This document shows, one piece after another, positions 7,222 through 13,718 of a stretch of 13,718 nt of DNA. The stretch is taken from contig JAQVQT010000023.1 in the NCBI GenBank assembly GCA_028701435.1, positions 1-13,718 of the forward strand. Direction: 5' to 3'. Below the pieces are notes generated by a model. It had not been told where the DNA came from, made no database searches, and saw nothing but the letters and a program-made list of their open reading frames with translations. Within the stretch, counting starts at the first letter, position 1; the number at the start of each line of letters is the position of its first letter. Source of the DNA: Smithellaceae bacterium (lineage in GTDB: Bacteria; Desulfobacterota; Syntrophia; Syntrophales; Smithellaceae). Both the position numbers and the translations under genes were made by a program.

Positions 7222-8409
7222 ATGAGAAAAGTACTTATCGCAGTCATGATTGTATGTACGGTTTTTATGATTTCAAGCTGGGCCTGCGCAGCCAAGCCGG
7301 GATTTGACGACAAAGAAATCCGGATTGCTCAGTGGGGGCCTCAGACCGGACCTGCCGCGCCCTGGGGTTCGGTTGCCCGGGGCAGCGACATTCTGTTTAA
7401 AATTATCAACGACGAAGGAGGCATTCACGGCCGCAAAATTAAATACTTCATCCGCGACGATCAGTACAATCCCGCCCAGACCAAAGCCGTCGTGAAGGAA
7501 CTGGTGGAGCGAGAAGGCATTTTCGCCTTTGTCGGCGGGGTGAGCGCGGCGGCCGGCATGGCGGTCAAGGGTTATCTGGAACAGAACAAGGTGATCTGGG
7601 TCGGTCCGGCCACGGCCATCAATGAATATGTTTTCCCCGTGCAGCCCTATCTGTTCGGGATTTACCCCCTGTACGACGATGAGGCCAGCATTCTGACCAA
7701 ATATGCGGTGGAGAAGCTTAAAGCCAAAAAAATCGCATTCTTCTATCAGAACGACGCCTATGGCAAAAGCGGTTTGGAAGGCTGCGAAGACAGAATGAAA
7801 GCCCTCAAAATGAAGCTTGTCGAGAAGAGCTCCGTTGAGCCGGGTGAAAAAGACCTTTCCTCCCAGATGCTGCGCCTGAAAAATTCCGGGGCCGACGTCG
7901 TGATCATGTGGGTCAATCCCACCTCGGCCGTCATCGCGCTCAAGACGGCCGCGACCGTCGGCTTCAAACCGCAGTGGATGTCTTCCAACACCCTTTCGGA
8001 CTACGTGCTGATGAACAAGATCACCGGCGGACTGTGGGAAGGCGTGATCACCGGAGCGTTTGCCGTGGCGCCCGATTCCAACACGCCGCTTTTGAAAAAA
8101 TACCGCGAAGCCGCAAAGAAATACGCGCCGGAAGAACGCTGGGGCACCTTCTACATGGCAGGCATTCTCTTTGCGGAACCTCTGGTGGAAGCCATCAAAA
8201 GAGCCGGCCGGAACCTCAGCACGGAGGCGGTGTTAAAGCAGCTCAACTCGATGAAAAACTTTCAGGGAATCGGCCCCCCGGTAACCTGGACACCCGCGGT
8301 GCATCAGGGATCGGACGCCATTATGATTCAGAAGTGCGGTCCGAATTCCACCTACATCACGCTGCAGGACTGGACGACCAATGAATTGGCAACCTGGAAG
8401 AAGAAGTAG
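7222..8409 (+). CDS. Periplasmic substrate-binding protein, LivJ-like (copy 2)
   Basis: This is a second 395-residue LivJ/LivK-family receptor, paralogous to copy 1 over its whole length. A signal peptide (MRKVLIAVMIVCTVFM, then WACAA) precedes mature KPGFDDKEIRIAQWGPQTGP. The segment WACA does not make a good lipobox, so signal peptidase I cleavage is expected. Differences from copy 1 cluster in the segment after FAFVGGV (SAAAGMAV versus GGACGLAV), around TATAINEYVF versus SAAITQFVF, and in the EGCEDRMKALKMKL region. Part of these could face the ligand pocket, so the two receptors may bind different but related compounds and share the same permease. Codon use is GC-rich and like livG/livF. 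ATG 7222 follows GAGGAGGGG. A strong hairpin lies just downstream, before livG. Confidence 0.92.
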   Translation: MRKVLIAVMIVCTVFMISSWACAAKPGFDDKEIRIAQWGPQTGPAAPWGSVARGSDILFKIINDEGGIHGRKIKYFIRDDQYNPAQTKAVVKELVEREGIFAFVGGVSAAAGMAVKGYLEQNKVIWVGPATAINEYVFPVQPYLFGIYPLYDDEASILTKYAVEKLKAKKIAFFYQNDAYGKSGLEGCEDRMKALKMKLVEKSSVEPGEKDLSSQMLRLKNSGADVVIMWVNPTSAVIALKTAATVGFKPQWMSSNTLSDYVLMNKITGGLWEGVITGAFAVAPDSNTPLLKKYREAAKKYAPEERWGTFYMAGILFAEPLVEAIKRAGRNLSTEAVLKQLNSMKNFQGIGPPVTWTPAVHQGSDAIMIQKCGPNSTYITLQDWTTNELATWKKK

Positions 8410-8423
8410 ATCCGGCAAAACAG

Positions 8424-8447
8424 GAGGCGGGGCCTTCACCCCGCCTC
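8424..8447 (+). terminator. Strong hairpin between livJ2 and livG (attenuator or mRNA-stabilising)
   Basis: GAGGCGGGG (8424-8432) pairs perfectly with CCCCGCCTC (8439-8447) around a six-base loop CCTTCA. The following TCTTTGTG has only a short, broken T run, so full termination is doubtful. Placed 14 bp after the livJ2 stop, it may stop part of the transcripts or protect the 3' end of the livJ mRNA, giving more receptor than ATPase. Confidence 0.6.
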
Positions 8448-8492
8448 TCTTTGTGACGACAATCGGTTTTACAGTCACGGGTAAAAAAGCTT

Positions 8493-9266
8493 ATGGCGCA
8501 TTTTAAAGTGGAACACTTGAGCATTGCTTTCGGAGGCATCAAAGCAGTCAATGATGTCAGCTTTGAGGTCGAGCACAACAAGATCTTCTCGATCATCGGG
8601 CCGAACGGCAGCGGAAAGACCACGATCTTCAACATGATCAGCGGCATCTACAAACCCAATGCCGGAGAGGTGCTGCTGGAAGGCGAGAATCTCGTTGGTC
8701 TGCGTCCGGACACCATCGCCCGCAAAGGCGTGGCGCGGACTTTCCAGAACATTCAGCTTTTCGGCAACGCCACCGTCATGGACAACCTGATGCTGGGGCG
8801 GCACATCCACATGAAAACAGGCATTCTCAGCGGCGCCTTCATGTGGGGAAAGCATTCCGCGAGCGCGAAGGAAGAAATCAGACATCGGGAAATCATTGAG
8901 CACATCATTGATTTTTTGGATCTTCAGTCTCTGCGCGATCAGTTTGTGTCCAACCTGCCCTATGGCAAGCGCAAACTGGTCGAACTGGGGCGGGCGCTGG
9001 CCCTCGAGCCCAAGGTGCTCCTGCTGGATGAACCGTCCGCCGGTATGAACACGGAAGAGAAGGACGATTTGCGCATCTGGATCAAGGATATCCAGGAAGA
9101 CTATCAAGTGACGATTCTGCTCATCGAACACGACATGAACATGGTGATGGGCATCTCCGACAGAATTCTGGCCATCAGCCAGGGCGTGGAGATTATCGAG
9201 GGCACGCCGCAGGAAGTGCAGAAGCACCCCGATGTGATTGCCGCCTATCTGGGAGAGGAGGACTAA
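8493..9266 (+). CDS. livG: HAAT-type ABC transporter ATPase LivG
   Basis: This 257-residue ATP-binding subunit on the cytoplasmic face drives transport through LivHM. It has Walker A GPNGSGKT (36-43), Q-loop Gln85 (ARTFQN), signature region SNLPYGKRKLVELGRAL (153-169), Walker B VLLLDEP (175-181) followed by SAGMN, and the switch His213 (LLIEHDM). The signature LPYGKR departs from LSGGQ, as is common in LivG proteins. The insert MKTGILSGAFMWGKHSASAK between Q-loop and signature and the C-terminal DVIAAYLGEED are typical LivG features. No clear Shine-Dalgarno precedes ATG 8493 (GGGTAAAAAAGCTT), so initiation may be weaker than for its neighbours. Its stop TAA overlaps the livF start by one base (TAATG), pointing to translational coupling. 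Confidence 0.93.
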   Translation: MAHFKVEHLSIAFGGIKAVNDVSFEVEHNKIFSIIGPNGSGKTTIFNMISGIYKPNAGEVLLEGENLVGLRPDTIARKGVARTFQNIQLFGNATVMDNLMLGRHIHMKTGILSGAFMWGKHSASAKEEIRHREIIEHIIDFLDLQSLRDQFVSNLPYGKRKLVELGRALALEPKVLLLDEPSAGMNTEEKDDLRIWIKDIQEDYQVTILLIEHDMNMVMGISDRILAISQGVEIIEGTPQEVQKHPDVIAAYLGEED

Positions 9267-10039
9267 TGCTCTCGGTTAAAAATATTGAAACCTGGTACGA
9301 TCTGATCCGGGCGCTGCACGGCATCTCCTTTGAAATTCAGGAGGGGCAGATTGTGGCGCTCCTGGGCAGCAACGGCGCGGGAAAAACCACGACGCTCAAG
9401 ACGATCATGCGGATTCTTGAAGACGACGACCAGCCGGAAAAAGGCACGATTGAGTTTCTGGGCAAGCGCATCGACCGCATGGACACGGAGGAAATCGTCC
9501 GCCTGGGCATCAGCTACGTGCCGGAGGGCCGGGAGGTCTTTCCCGAGCTGACGGTTATGGAAAACATTCAGATGGGCGCTTACACGCGCCGCGACCGCAA
9601 GGGCATCCAGGCAGACATTGAAGGCATTTTCAAGCAGTTTCCCATTTTGAGCGAGCGCAGGAACCAGCAGGCCGGGCATCTGAGCGGCGGGGAGCAGCAG
9701 ATGCTGGCCATCGGCCGCGCGCTGATGAGCCGCCCCAAGCTGTTGATGCTCGACGAGCCGTCGCTGGGTCTGTCGCCTCTGTTGACCAAGGAAATTTTCA
9801 ACATCATCCAGCGTATCAACCAGCAGGGCATGACCATTCTGCTGGTGGAACAAAACGTCAACATGGCGCTCAAATATTCTCACTACGCCTTTCTCATGGA
9901 AAACGGGCGCATCGTCCGGGCCGACAAACCGGAGGTTTTGCGCGAAGACAACGACGTGAAGGAATTCTATTTGGGCATCGCCACGGAACAGTCCGTCAAG
10001 GGCTACAAGCGCTACAGGAGAAAAGTCCGCTTTCGTTAG
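9266..10039 (+). CDS. livF: HAAT-type ABC transporter ATPase LivF
   Basis: This is the second cytoplasmic ATPase of the importer, 257 residues. It has Walker A GSNGAGKT (34-41), the LivF-typical YVPEGREVFPELTVMENI (84-101), a canonical signature LSGGEQQ (139-145) and Walker B LLMLDEP (159-165) followed by SLGLSP. Gln replaces the switch histidine (LLVEQNVNMAL), which is usual for LivF. ATG 9266 shares a base with the livG stop and is preceded by GGGAGAGGAGG inside livG. A segment LEDDDQPEKGT (51-61) lengthens the strand after Walker A slightly. The C-terminus carries a basic tail (SVKGYKRYRRKVRFR) beyond the usual YLG end, with no evident role. The acyl-CoA synthetase follows after 65 bp without a terminator, so the operon probably continues. 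Confidence 0.93.
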   Translation: MLSVKNIETWYDLIRALHGISFEIQEGQIVALLGSNGAGKTTTLKTIMRILEDDDQPEKGTIEFLGKRIDRMDTEEIVRLGISYVPEGREVFPELTVMENIQMGAYTRRDRKGIQADIEGIFKQFPILSERRNQQAGHLSGGEQQMLAIGRALMSRPKLLMLDEPSLGLSPLLTKEIFNIIQRINQQGMTILLVEQNVNMALKYSHYAFLMENGRIVRADKPEVLREDNDVKEFYLGIATEQSVKGYKRYRRKVRFR

Positions 10040-10104
10040 CCTCGCGCGTTTACAGCCTGAGGATATTTTACAAGCCGCTTCTCGAAGAGTTTAAGGAGGA
10101 GAGA

Positions 10105-11907
10105 ATGGCAATCAAGACGTTGCCTAAAGCACTACTGAACATGGTAGAAAAACAACCAAACCGTATTGCCATGAGGAGAAAGGATTACGGCATTTGGCAC
10201 GATATTACCTGGACCGAATATCTGGAAAACGTCAAACACGTCACCCTTGGCCTCCACGCCCTCGGTGTGCAGTATAAAGAACATGTGGCGATCATTGGGG
10301 AAAACAGGCCGGAGTGGCTTTACTCGGCCCTGGGCATCGTCTGTGCCGGTGGGGCCTGGGTTGGGGTTTACACGACAAACCCGGTGGCGGAATGCGAGTA
10401 TGTGGTGGGTCATTCCGATGCCGTTGTCTATATCTGTGAAGATGAGGAGCAACTGGACAAAGCGCTGGCTTTCCGGGACAAAACACCCAAATTACGGAAG
10501 CTCATTGTCTGGGAAATGGAAGGACTCAAACATTTTGAAGATCCCATGCTCATGAGTTTCGATCAACTCCTGGCACTGGGCAAAGAAGAAGACCGCAAGA
10601 ATCCGGGTCTCTTCCTGCAGCTGACCGAACTGGCGAAGCCTGAAGATATTGCCGGCATCATCTATACCTCCGGGACAACGGGACCGCCGAAAGGGGCCTT
10701 GCTGGCTCATGAGGGCTATTTGTGGGTTGGTCAAGCGGCGCAGGCCATCATGCCCGCAACCAATGAAGACGAGACGATTTCTTTTCTCCCCCTGAACCAC
10801 GTCTATGAACAGATTTTCGATATGATGTTTCATTTGACCGTAGGGCAGATCGTCAACTTTACGGAAAATACGGACACGGTCATGGCGGACATGCAGGAAA
10901 TATCACCCACGATGTTTCATGCCGTCCCCAGAATATGGGAAAAGTATTATTCCGGGATTGTTCTGAAAATGGCTGATGCGACATGGCTCAAACGAACGCT
11001 TTACAAGATCGCCCTCATGATCGGGACCCGATACAACAACAGAGCGCTGACCAAAAAGAAGGTGCCCCTTCATCTGGCTTTGGCCTATCATCTGGCCTAC
11101 TTTATGGTCTTTTGGAAGCTCAAGGAGCGTCTCGGCTTTGATCGGGTGCGCGTAGGTGTTTCCGGCGCCGCCCCCATCTCCCATGAGATCTTAAAGTTTT
11201 TCCAGAGCATCGGTATTCCCATTCGCGAAGGCTACGGCATGACCGAAACAACGGGCATCACCCACATGTCGAGCGAAGTGGACTATAAGGTGGGAACGGT
11301 TGGCAAAGCGCTGCCGGAAACGCAGGTTAAAATTGCTGAAGACGGCGAGATCCTCGTGAAGCATACCGGTATTTTCAAAGGTTACTACAAGGATGAGGAG
11401 CAGACCAAAGAAGTTCTGGTGGACGGGTGGATGCATACCGGCGATGTGGGTGTGATTGACGAGGAAGGATATCTCAAGCTGACGGACCGGAAAAAGGACC
11501 TGATCATCACGGCGGGCGGTAAAAACGTCGCCCCCCAGTACCTTGAAAATCTTCTGAAATTTTCGCCTTATATTAACGACTCCGTGGTCATCGGCGATCG
11601 TCGGAAATACTTGTCGGCGCTCATCGTCATTGATGAGGAGAATGTTACCAAATATGCTCAGGACAACAAGGTTCAATTTACCACCTTTGCTACGATGACC
11701 AAGGCGCCGGAAATCATCAGTCTTATTCAGGAAGAAATCGATAAGGTGAACAAGCAGGTTTCCCGTGTTGAGAATATTCGAAAATTCAGGATCATTGATA
11801 AGAAGCTTTATACCGAAGATGGTGAAGTTACCCCGACCATGAAGGTGAAAAGAAAATCGATCAACGCCCAGTTCGGCGACCTGATCGAGTCCATGTACAA
11901 AGACTAA
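10105..11907 (+). CDS. Long-chain acyl-CoA synthetase (AMP-forming)
   Basis: This 600-residue ANL-superfamily adenylate-forming enzyme would convert a carboxylic acid, ATP and CoA to acyl-CoA, AMP and pyrophosphate. It shows the P-loop YTSGTTGPPKG (187-197), the A5 motif GYGMTETTG (376-384), HTGD (444-447) and the hinge region DRKKDLIITAGGKNVAP (461-477). A catalytic lysine is likely in TPTMKVKR (Lys580). Length and the GGKNVAPQYLE motif place it with bacterial long-chain acyl-CoA synthetases (FadD15/AMP-binding long-chain group) rather than acetyl-CoA or aryl-CoA ligases, but chain length is inferred. Start ATG 10105 has an AAGGAGGAGAG site. As the last gene of the liv operon it may activate what the transporter brings in. 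The body is less GC-biased than livG/livF. No terminator is evident after it. Confidence 0.92.
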   Translation: MAIKTLPKALLNMVEKQPNRIAMRRKDYGIWHDITWTEYLENVKHVTLGLHALGVQYKEHVAIIGENRPEWLYSALGIVCAGGAWVGVYTTNPVAECEYVVGHSDAVVYICEDEEQLDKALAFRDKTPKLRKLIVWEMEGLKHFEDPMLMSFDQLLALGKEEDRKNPGLFLQLTELAKPEDIAGIIYTSGTTGPPKGALLAHEGYLWVGQAAQAIMPATNEDETISFLPLNHVYEQIFDMMFHLTVGQIVNFTENTDTVMADMQEISPTMFHAVPRIWEKYYSGIVLKMADATWLKRTLYKIALMIGTRYNNRALTKKKVPLHLALAYHLAYFMVFWKLKERLGFDRVRVGVSGAAPISHEILKFFQSIGIPIREGYGMTETTGITHMSSEVDYKVGTVGKALPETQVKIAEDGEILVKHTGIFKGYYKDEEQTKEVLVDGWMHTGDVGVIDEEGYLKLTDRKKDLIITAGGKNVAPQYLENLLKFSPYINDSVVIGDRRKYLSALIVIDEENVTKYAQDNKVQFTTFATMTKAPEIISLIQEEIDKVNKQVSRVENIRKFRIIDKKLYTEDGEVTPTMKVKRKSINAQFGDLIESMYKD

Positions 11908-12061
11908 AGACGCGCTCCATGATACAAAATAATATGACGGCCAGACCGGTTAATGGGTGCCGGAAGGGTTCATCGCGCCATACGCGGAAAGTTTATGCCA
12001 GATTCCTCTTTGTTCCTCACTTATAAACGGCGATGGCCCCGTCATCCCCTTTCCTTTATAT

Positions 12062-12090
12062 TTGACGCGCCTGATATTTCTTTATATCAT
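12062..12090 (+). promoter_or_regulatory. Sigma70-type promoter of thioesterase/selenoprotein unit
   Basis: TTGACG (12062-12067, 5 of 6) and TATCAT (12085-12090, 5 of 6) are separated by exactly 17 bp. Transcription would begin near 12097, leaving about 34 nt before the thioesterase ATG at 12131. It lies in the 223-bp gap after the acyl-CoA synthetase, which otherwise holds only low-GC sequence and no clear terminator. Confidence 0.7.
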
Positions 12091-12130
12091 TCAAAGCAAA
12101 TACATTACCGGTTTATCCATTCGAGGTCCC

Positions 12131-12568
12131 ATGCCGCAAATCCATCGTTATGAGTTTGTGGTTCCCCGGGAAGCGGAAGATCGAAACGGGCATGTCAACA
12201 ACGTCGAATATCTGCGCTGGATGCAGGATGCGGCCATGCGGCACTCCGACACATCCGGCTGCACCGCCGCCACGAACGCCGTCGGCGCCACCTGGGTAGT
12301 GCGCTCGCATAAAATTGTGTATTTGAAGCCCGCGTTTGCCGGCGACCGGGTGGTGGTCTGCACGTGGGTGGCGAGTCTTCGCCGGGTTCAGTCGCTGCGC
12401 CGGTATAAAGTGTTTCGGCAGACCGACGGGGCGCTGCTGGCCCAAGGGGAAACGGAGTGGGTTTTTGTGGACGCCCGAAAAGGGTCTCTGCGTTCCATTC
12501 CCCGGGATGTTAAGACCGCATTTGAAGTTCTGCCTGAGGGGCAGGAGAAGAATATTTTCGAATCATAA
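12131..12568 (+). CDS. Hot-dog fold acyl-CoA thioesterase (FadM/YbgC-like)
   Basis: This encodes 145 residues of the 4-hydroxybenzoyl-CoA thioesterase/FadM type, which hydrolyse acyl-CoA to free acid and CoA in the cytoplasm. The motif EDRNGHVNNVEYLRWMQDA (16-34) contains the usual active-site aspartate (Asp17) and the GHVNN turn of this family. A second conserved stretch, VVRSHKIVYLKPAFAGD, lies in the central strands, and WVFVDARKGSLRSIP near the end is also typical. The start is set at ATG 12131, preceded by GAGGT. The frame is open back to 11957, but that region is A/T-rich, contains the promoter and gives no family-like protein. The next gene begins 14 bp after the stop. Substrate is unknown; the upstream acyl-CoA ligase suggests acyl-CoA turnover. 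Confidence 0.88.
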   Translation: MPQIHRYEFVVPREAEDRNGHVNNVEYLRWMQDAAMRHSDTSGCTAATNAVGATWVVRSHKIVYLKPAFAGDRVVVCTWVASLRRVQSLRRYKVFRQTDGALLAQGETEWVFVDARKGSLRSIPRDVKTAFEVLPEGQEKNIFES

Positions 12569-12582
12569 AGGAGGACTTCGTC

Positions 12583-13047
12583 ATGCCCAGAGTGGAGCTC
12601 GACACACAGGCGCCCGAATTCACACTGAACGATTTCAACGGCAAAAGCGTGTCCCTGTCCGATTATGCCGGACAGAAAAACGTTCTGGTCGTTTTCAACC
12701 GCGGCTTTATGTGACCGTTCTGCCGCGCGCACATGGCGCAGTTGCGCCGGGATTACGATTCGTTCGTGAAACTCAACACGGAAATCCTCGTTGCGGGCCC
12801 TGAAAAACCCGAGACGTTCCGGGACTACTGGAAAAAAAATGACCTGCCGTTTGTCGGCCTTCCGGATCCGGAGCACCGCGTTCTGAAGCTGTATGGTCAG
12901 GAGGTCAAGCTGTTCAAACTGGGCCGTCTGCCCGCGCAGATGCTGATTGATCAATCCGGGAAAGTCCGTTTTGTGCATTACGGCCATTCGATGGCGGACA
13001 TTCCCCCCAACGGGGAGATCCTCCATTTGATTGAAACGCAGCTATGA
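12583..13047 (+). CDS. Peroxiredoxin/thioredoxin-like selenoprotein (in-frame TGA = Sec44)
   Basis: Read with TGA 12712-12714 as selenocysteine, this gives 154 residues of the AhpC/TSA-redoxin family in a thioredoxin fold. The N-terminus PRVELDTQAPEFTLNDFNGK is typical of the family. The active site is FNRGFM-U44-PFC47-RAHMAQLR, a UxxC redox pair where relatives have CPFC or CPYC. The frame then continues with family-like sequence (EILVAGPEKPE, LPFVGLPDPEHRVLKLYG, GRLPAQMLIDQSGKVRFVHY) to a normal TGA at 13045. ATG 12583 has an AAAGGAGGA site. The expected role is reduction of peroxides or disulfides in the cytoplasm; no signal peptide is seen. Alternatives are a nonsense mutation or a sequencing error, but the exact fit at the redox cysteine, intact flanks and a following stem-loop argue against both. 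It requires selABCD elsewhere in the genome. Conventional calling would start it at 12733 and lose the active site. Confidence 0.87.
12712..12750 (+). promoter_or_regulatory. Candidate bacterial SECIS element after UGA codon
   Basis: Downstream of the TGA (12712-12714), GGCGC (12735-12739) pairs perfectly with GCGCC (12744-12748), closing a four-base loop AGTT with a G in its second position; an A-U pair could extend the stem inward. About 25 nt separate the UGA from the loop, within the range known for bacterial SECIS elements, whose loop usually has a G among its first bases for SelB contact. The stem lies within the coding sequence, as bacterial recoding requires. Confidence 0.6.
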
Positions 13048-13148
13048 AGCAACGCTCCCATAGACCGAACTGCCGGGAACAGAGACGATGCCCCAAACCG
13101 ATGAAAAAAATAAAGGATGAGGCCGGAAAAATTCAGCAGGAGGTGCGA

Positions 13149-13718
13149 ATGAAAAATCTGAAGGGCAGGAATGTTCTCCTTACGGGCGCCGGAAGCGGCA
13201 TCGGTCGGCTGATGGCGCACTATGTGGCTGATGAAAGCGCCAATACGGCCCTGGTCGATATTCAAGCAGCGGCCCTTGAGAAAACAGCCGAGGAGGTTCG
13301 GCGACGGAAAGTCAAGGCGAAAGAGTATGTTTGCGATATCTCCGATGGTGTATCCGTCGGAGATATGGTGGCCCGGATCAAAAAGGATTTCGGACAAATT
13401 GACGTGCTCATCAACAATGCCGGAACGGTCATTGGAAAATCATTTTTCGATCTGACGCTGGAAGAGATGCAGCGCACCATGAACATCAATTACTGGGGGC
13501 ATGTCTATTTCACCAAGGCGGTTATTGGAGACATGGTGGCGCGCAATGACGGGGCGATTGTCAATGTCGCATCCTCCAGCGGGCTTATCGGAATGCCGAT
13601 CCTGTCGGATTACGCCGCCAGCAAATTCGCCGAAGTCGGATTCTCCGAATCGCTTCGGCGGGAACTCAAGAAATTCAATTACACCGGCGTCACGGTGACC
13701 TGTGTCTGCCCGTACATC
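13149..13718 (+). CDS. Short-chain dehydrogenase/reductase (3' end outside window)
   Basis: The first 190 residues of a classical SDR, an NAD(P)-dependent oxidoreductase acting on alcohol or keto groups, are present; the frame is open at the window edge. It shows the cofactor-binding TGAGSGIG (12-19), a CDISD strand end (62-66), the structural NNAG (89-92), the catalytic-site Asn in MNINYWG, the serine region NVASSSG (139-145) and the catalytic Tyr155-Lys159 pair in YAASK. A PxxS-type continuation would follow CVCPYI. Asp37 after the second strand (LVDIQ) suggests NAD(H) preference, which is an inference. ATG 13149 has a strong GGAGGT site 5 bp upstream. In-frame ATGs at 13101 and 13044 would extend it, the latter overlapping the selenoprotein stop as ATGA, but they lack good ribosome sites. 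Probably co-transcribed with the two genes before it. Confidence 0.9.
   Translation, partial: MKNLKGRNVLLTGAGSGIGRLMAHYVADESANTALVDIQAAALEKTAEEVRRRKVKAKEYVCDISDGVSVGDMVARIKKDFGQIDVLINNAGTVIGKSFFDLTLEEMQRTMNINYWGHVYFTKAVIGDMVARNDGAIVNVASSSGLIGMPILSDYAASKFAEVGFSESLRRELKKFNYTGVTVTCVCPYI

Noticed and set aside
6339..7313. 324-codon minus-strand frame over livJ1
   Set aside because: It is a shadow of the receptor gene and crosses the intergenic repeat; no family features and no ribosome site.
8453..8478. GTGAC/GTCAC inverted repeat before livG
   Set aside because: A five-base stem with a 16-base loop is too weak to call as a regulatory element next to the much stronger upstream hairpin.
11957..12130. 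N-terminal extension of the thioesterase
   Set aside because: This stretch contains a near-consensus promoter, is A/T-rich, and its translation is not hot-dog-like. ATG 12131 gives the normal family length.
12583..12714. Reading the peroxiredoxin-like gene as a pseudogene with a nonsense mutation
   Set aside because: The only stop is TGA at the redox-cysteine position, the flanking protein is intact and family-like, and a SECIS-like stem follows. Selenocysteine explains all of this better.

Overview
The window reads as chromosomal DNA of an anaerobic, Gram-negative deltaproteobacterium (Desulfobacterota, most like the Syntrophus/Smithella group). This rests on overall protein character: a liv-type transporter next to an acyl-CoA ligase, multi-PAS hybrid-type kinases, and a selenocysteine-containing peroxiredoxin-like protein. 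The lineage is an inference, because no rRNA or other marker gene is present.

Layout. Positions 1-3077 lie on the minus strand: a PIG3-type quinone oxidoreductase (2097-3077), followed downstream by a large multi-PAS sensor histidine kinase that starts at 1977 and runs off the left edge. A gene-free stretch of about 330 bp (3078-3404) separates these from a rightward block and carries a good sigma70-type promoter (TTGACA, 17 bp, TATGCT). That promoter faces a long operon: livM, livH, a small membrane-anchored protein of unknown function, two tandem paralogous periplasmic binding proteins (livJ1, livJ2), livG, livF and a 600-residue AMP-forming long-chain acyl-CoA synthetase (3405-11907). The transporter is complete: two permeases, two ATPases and two receptors. 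With an acyl-CoA ligase as last gene, the imported compound may be a carboxylic acid that is activated to its CoA thioester on entry, rather than only a branched-chain amino acid.

A second transcription unit starts from another good promoter (TTGACG, 17 bp, TATCAT; 12062-12090). It holds a hot-dog acyl-CoA thioesterase, a peroxiredoxin-like protein and a short-chain dehydrogenase cut off by the right edge.

The most notable item is the peroxiredoxin-like gene at 12583-13047. Its reading frame is interrupted by one TGA (12712-12714), exactly where the first cysteine of a CxxC redox motif is expected. A GC-rich stem-loop follows at bacterial-SECIS distance and the frame continues to a normal length. 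This is best read as a selenoprotein (U44-P-F-C47), and automatic annotation would break it or start it too late. Other points worth a look are the divergent codon use of the two livJ copies, a perfect 15-bp tandem repeat (one mismatch) between them, a strong hairpin between livJ2 and livG, a 16-codon leader ORF ending in Val-Val-Ile-Leu-Trp-Thr that overlaps the livM start, and a four-cysteine cluster in the second PAS domain of the kinase.
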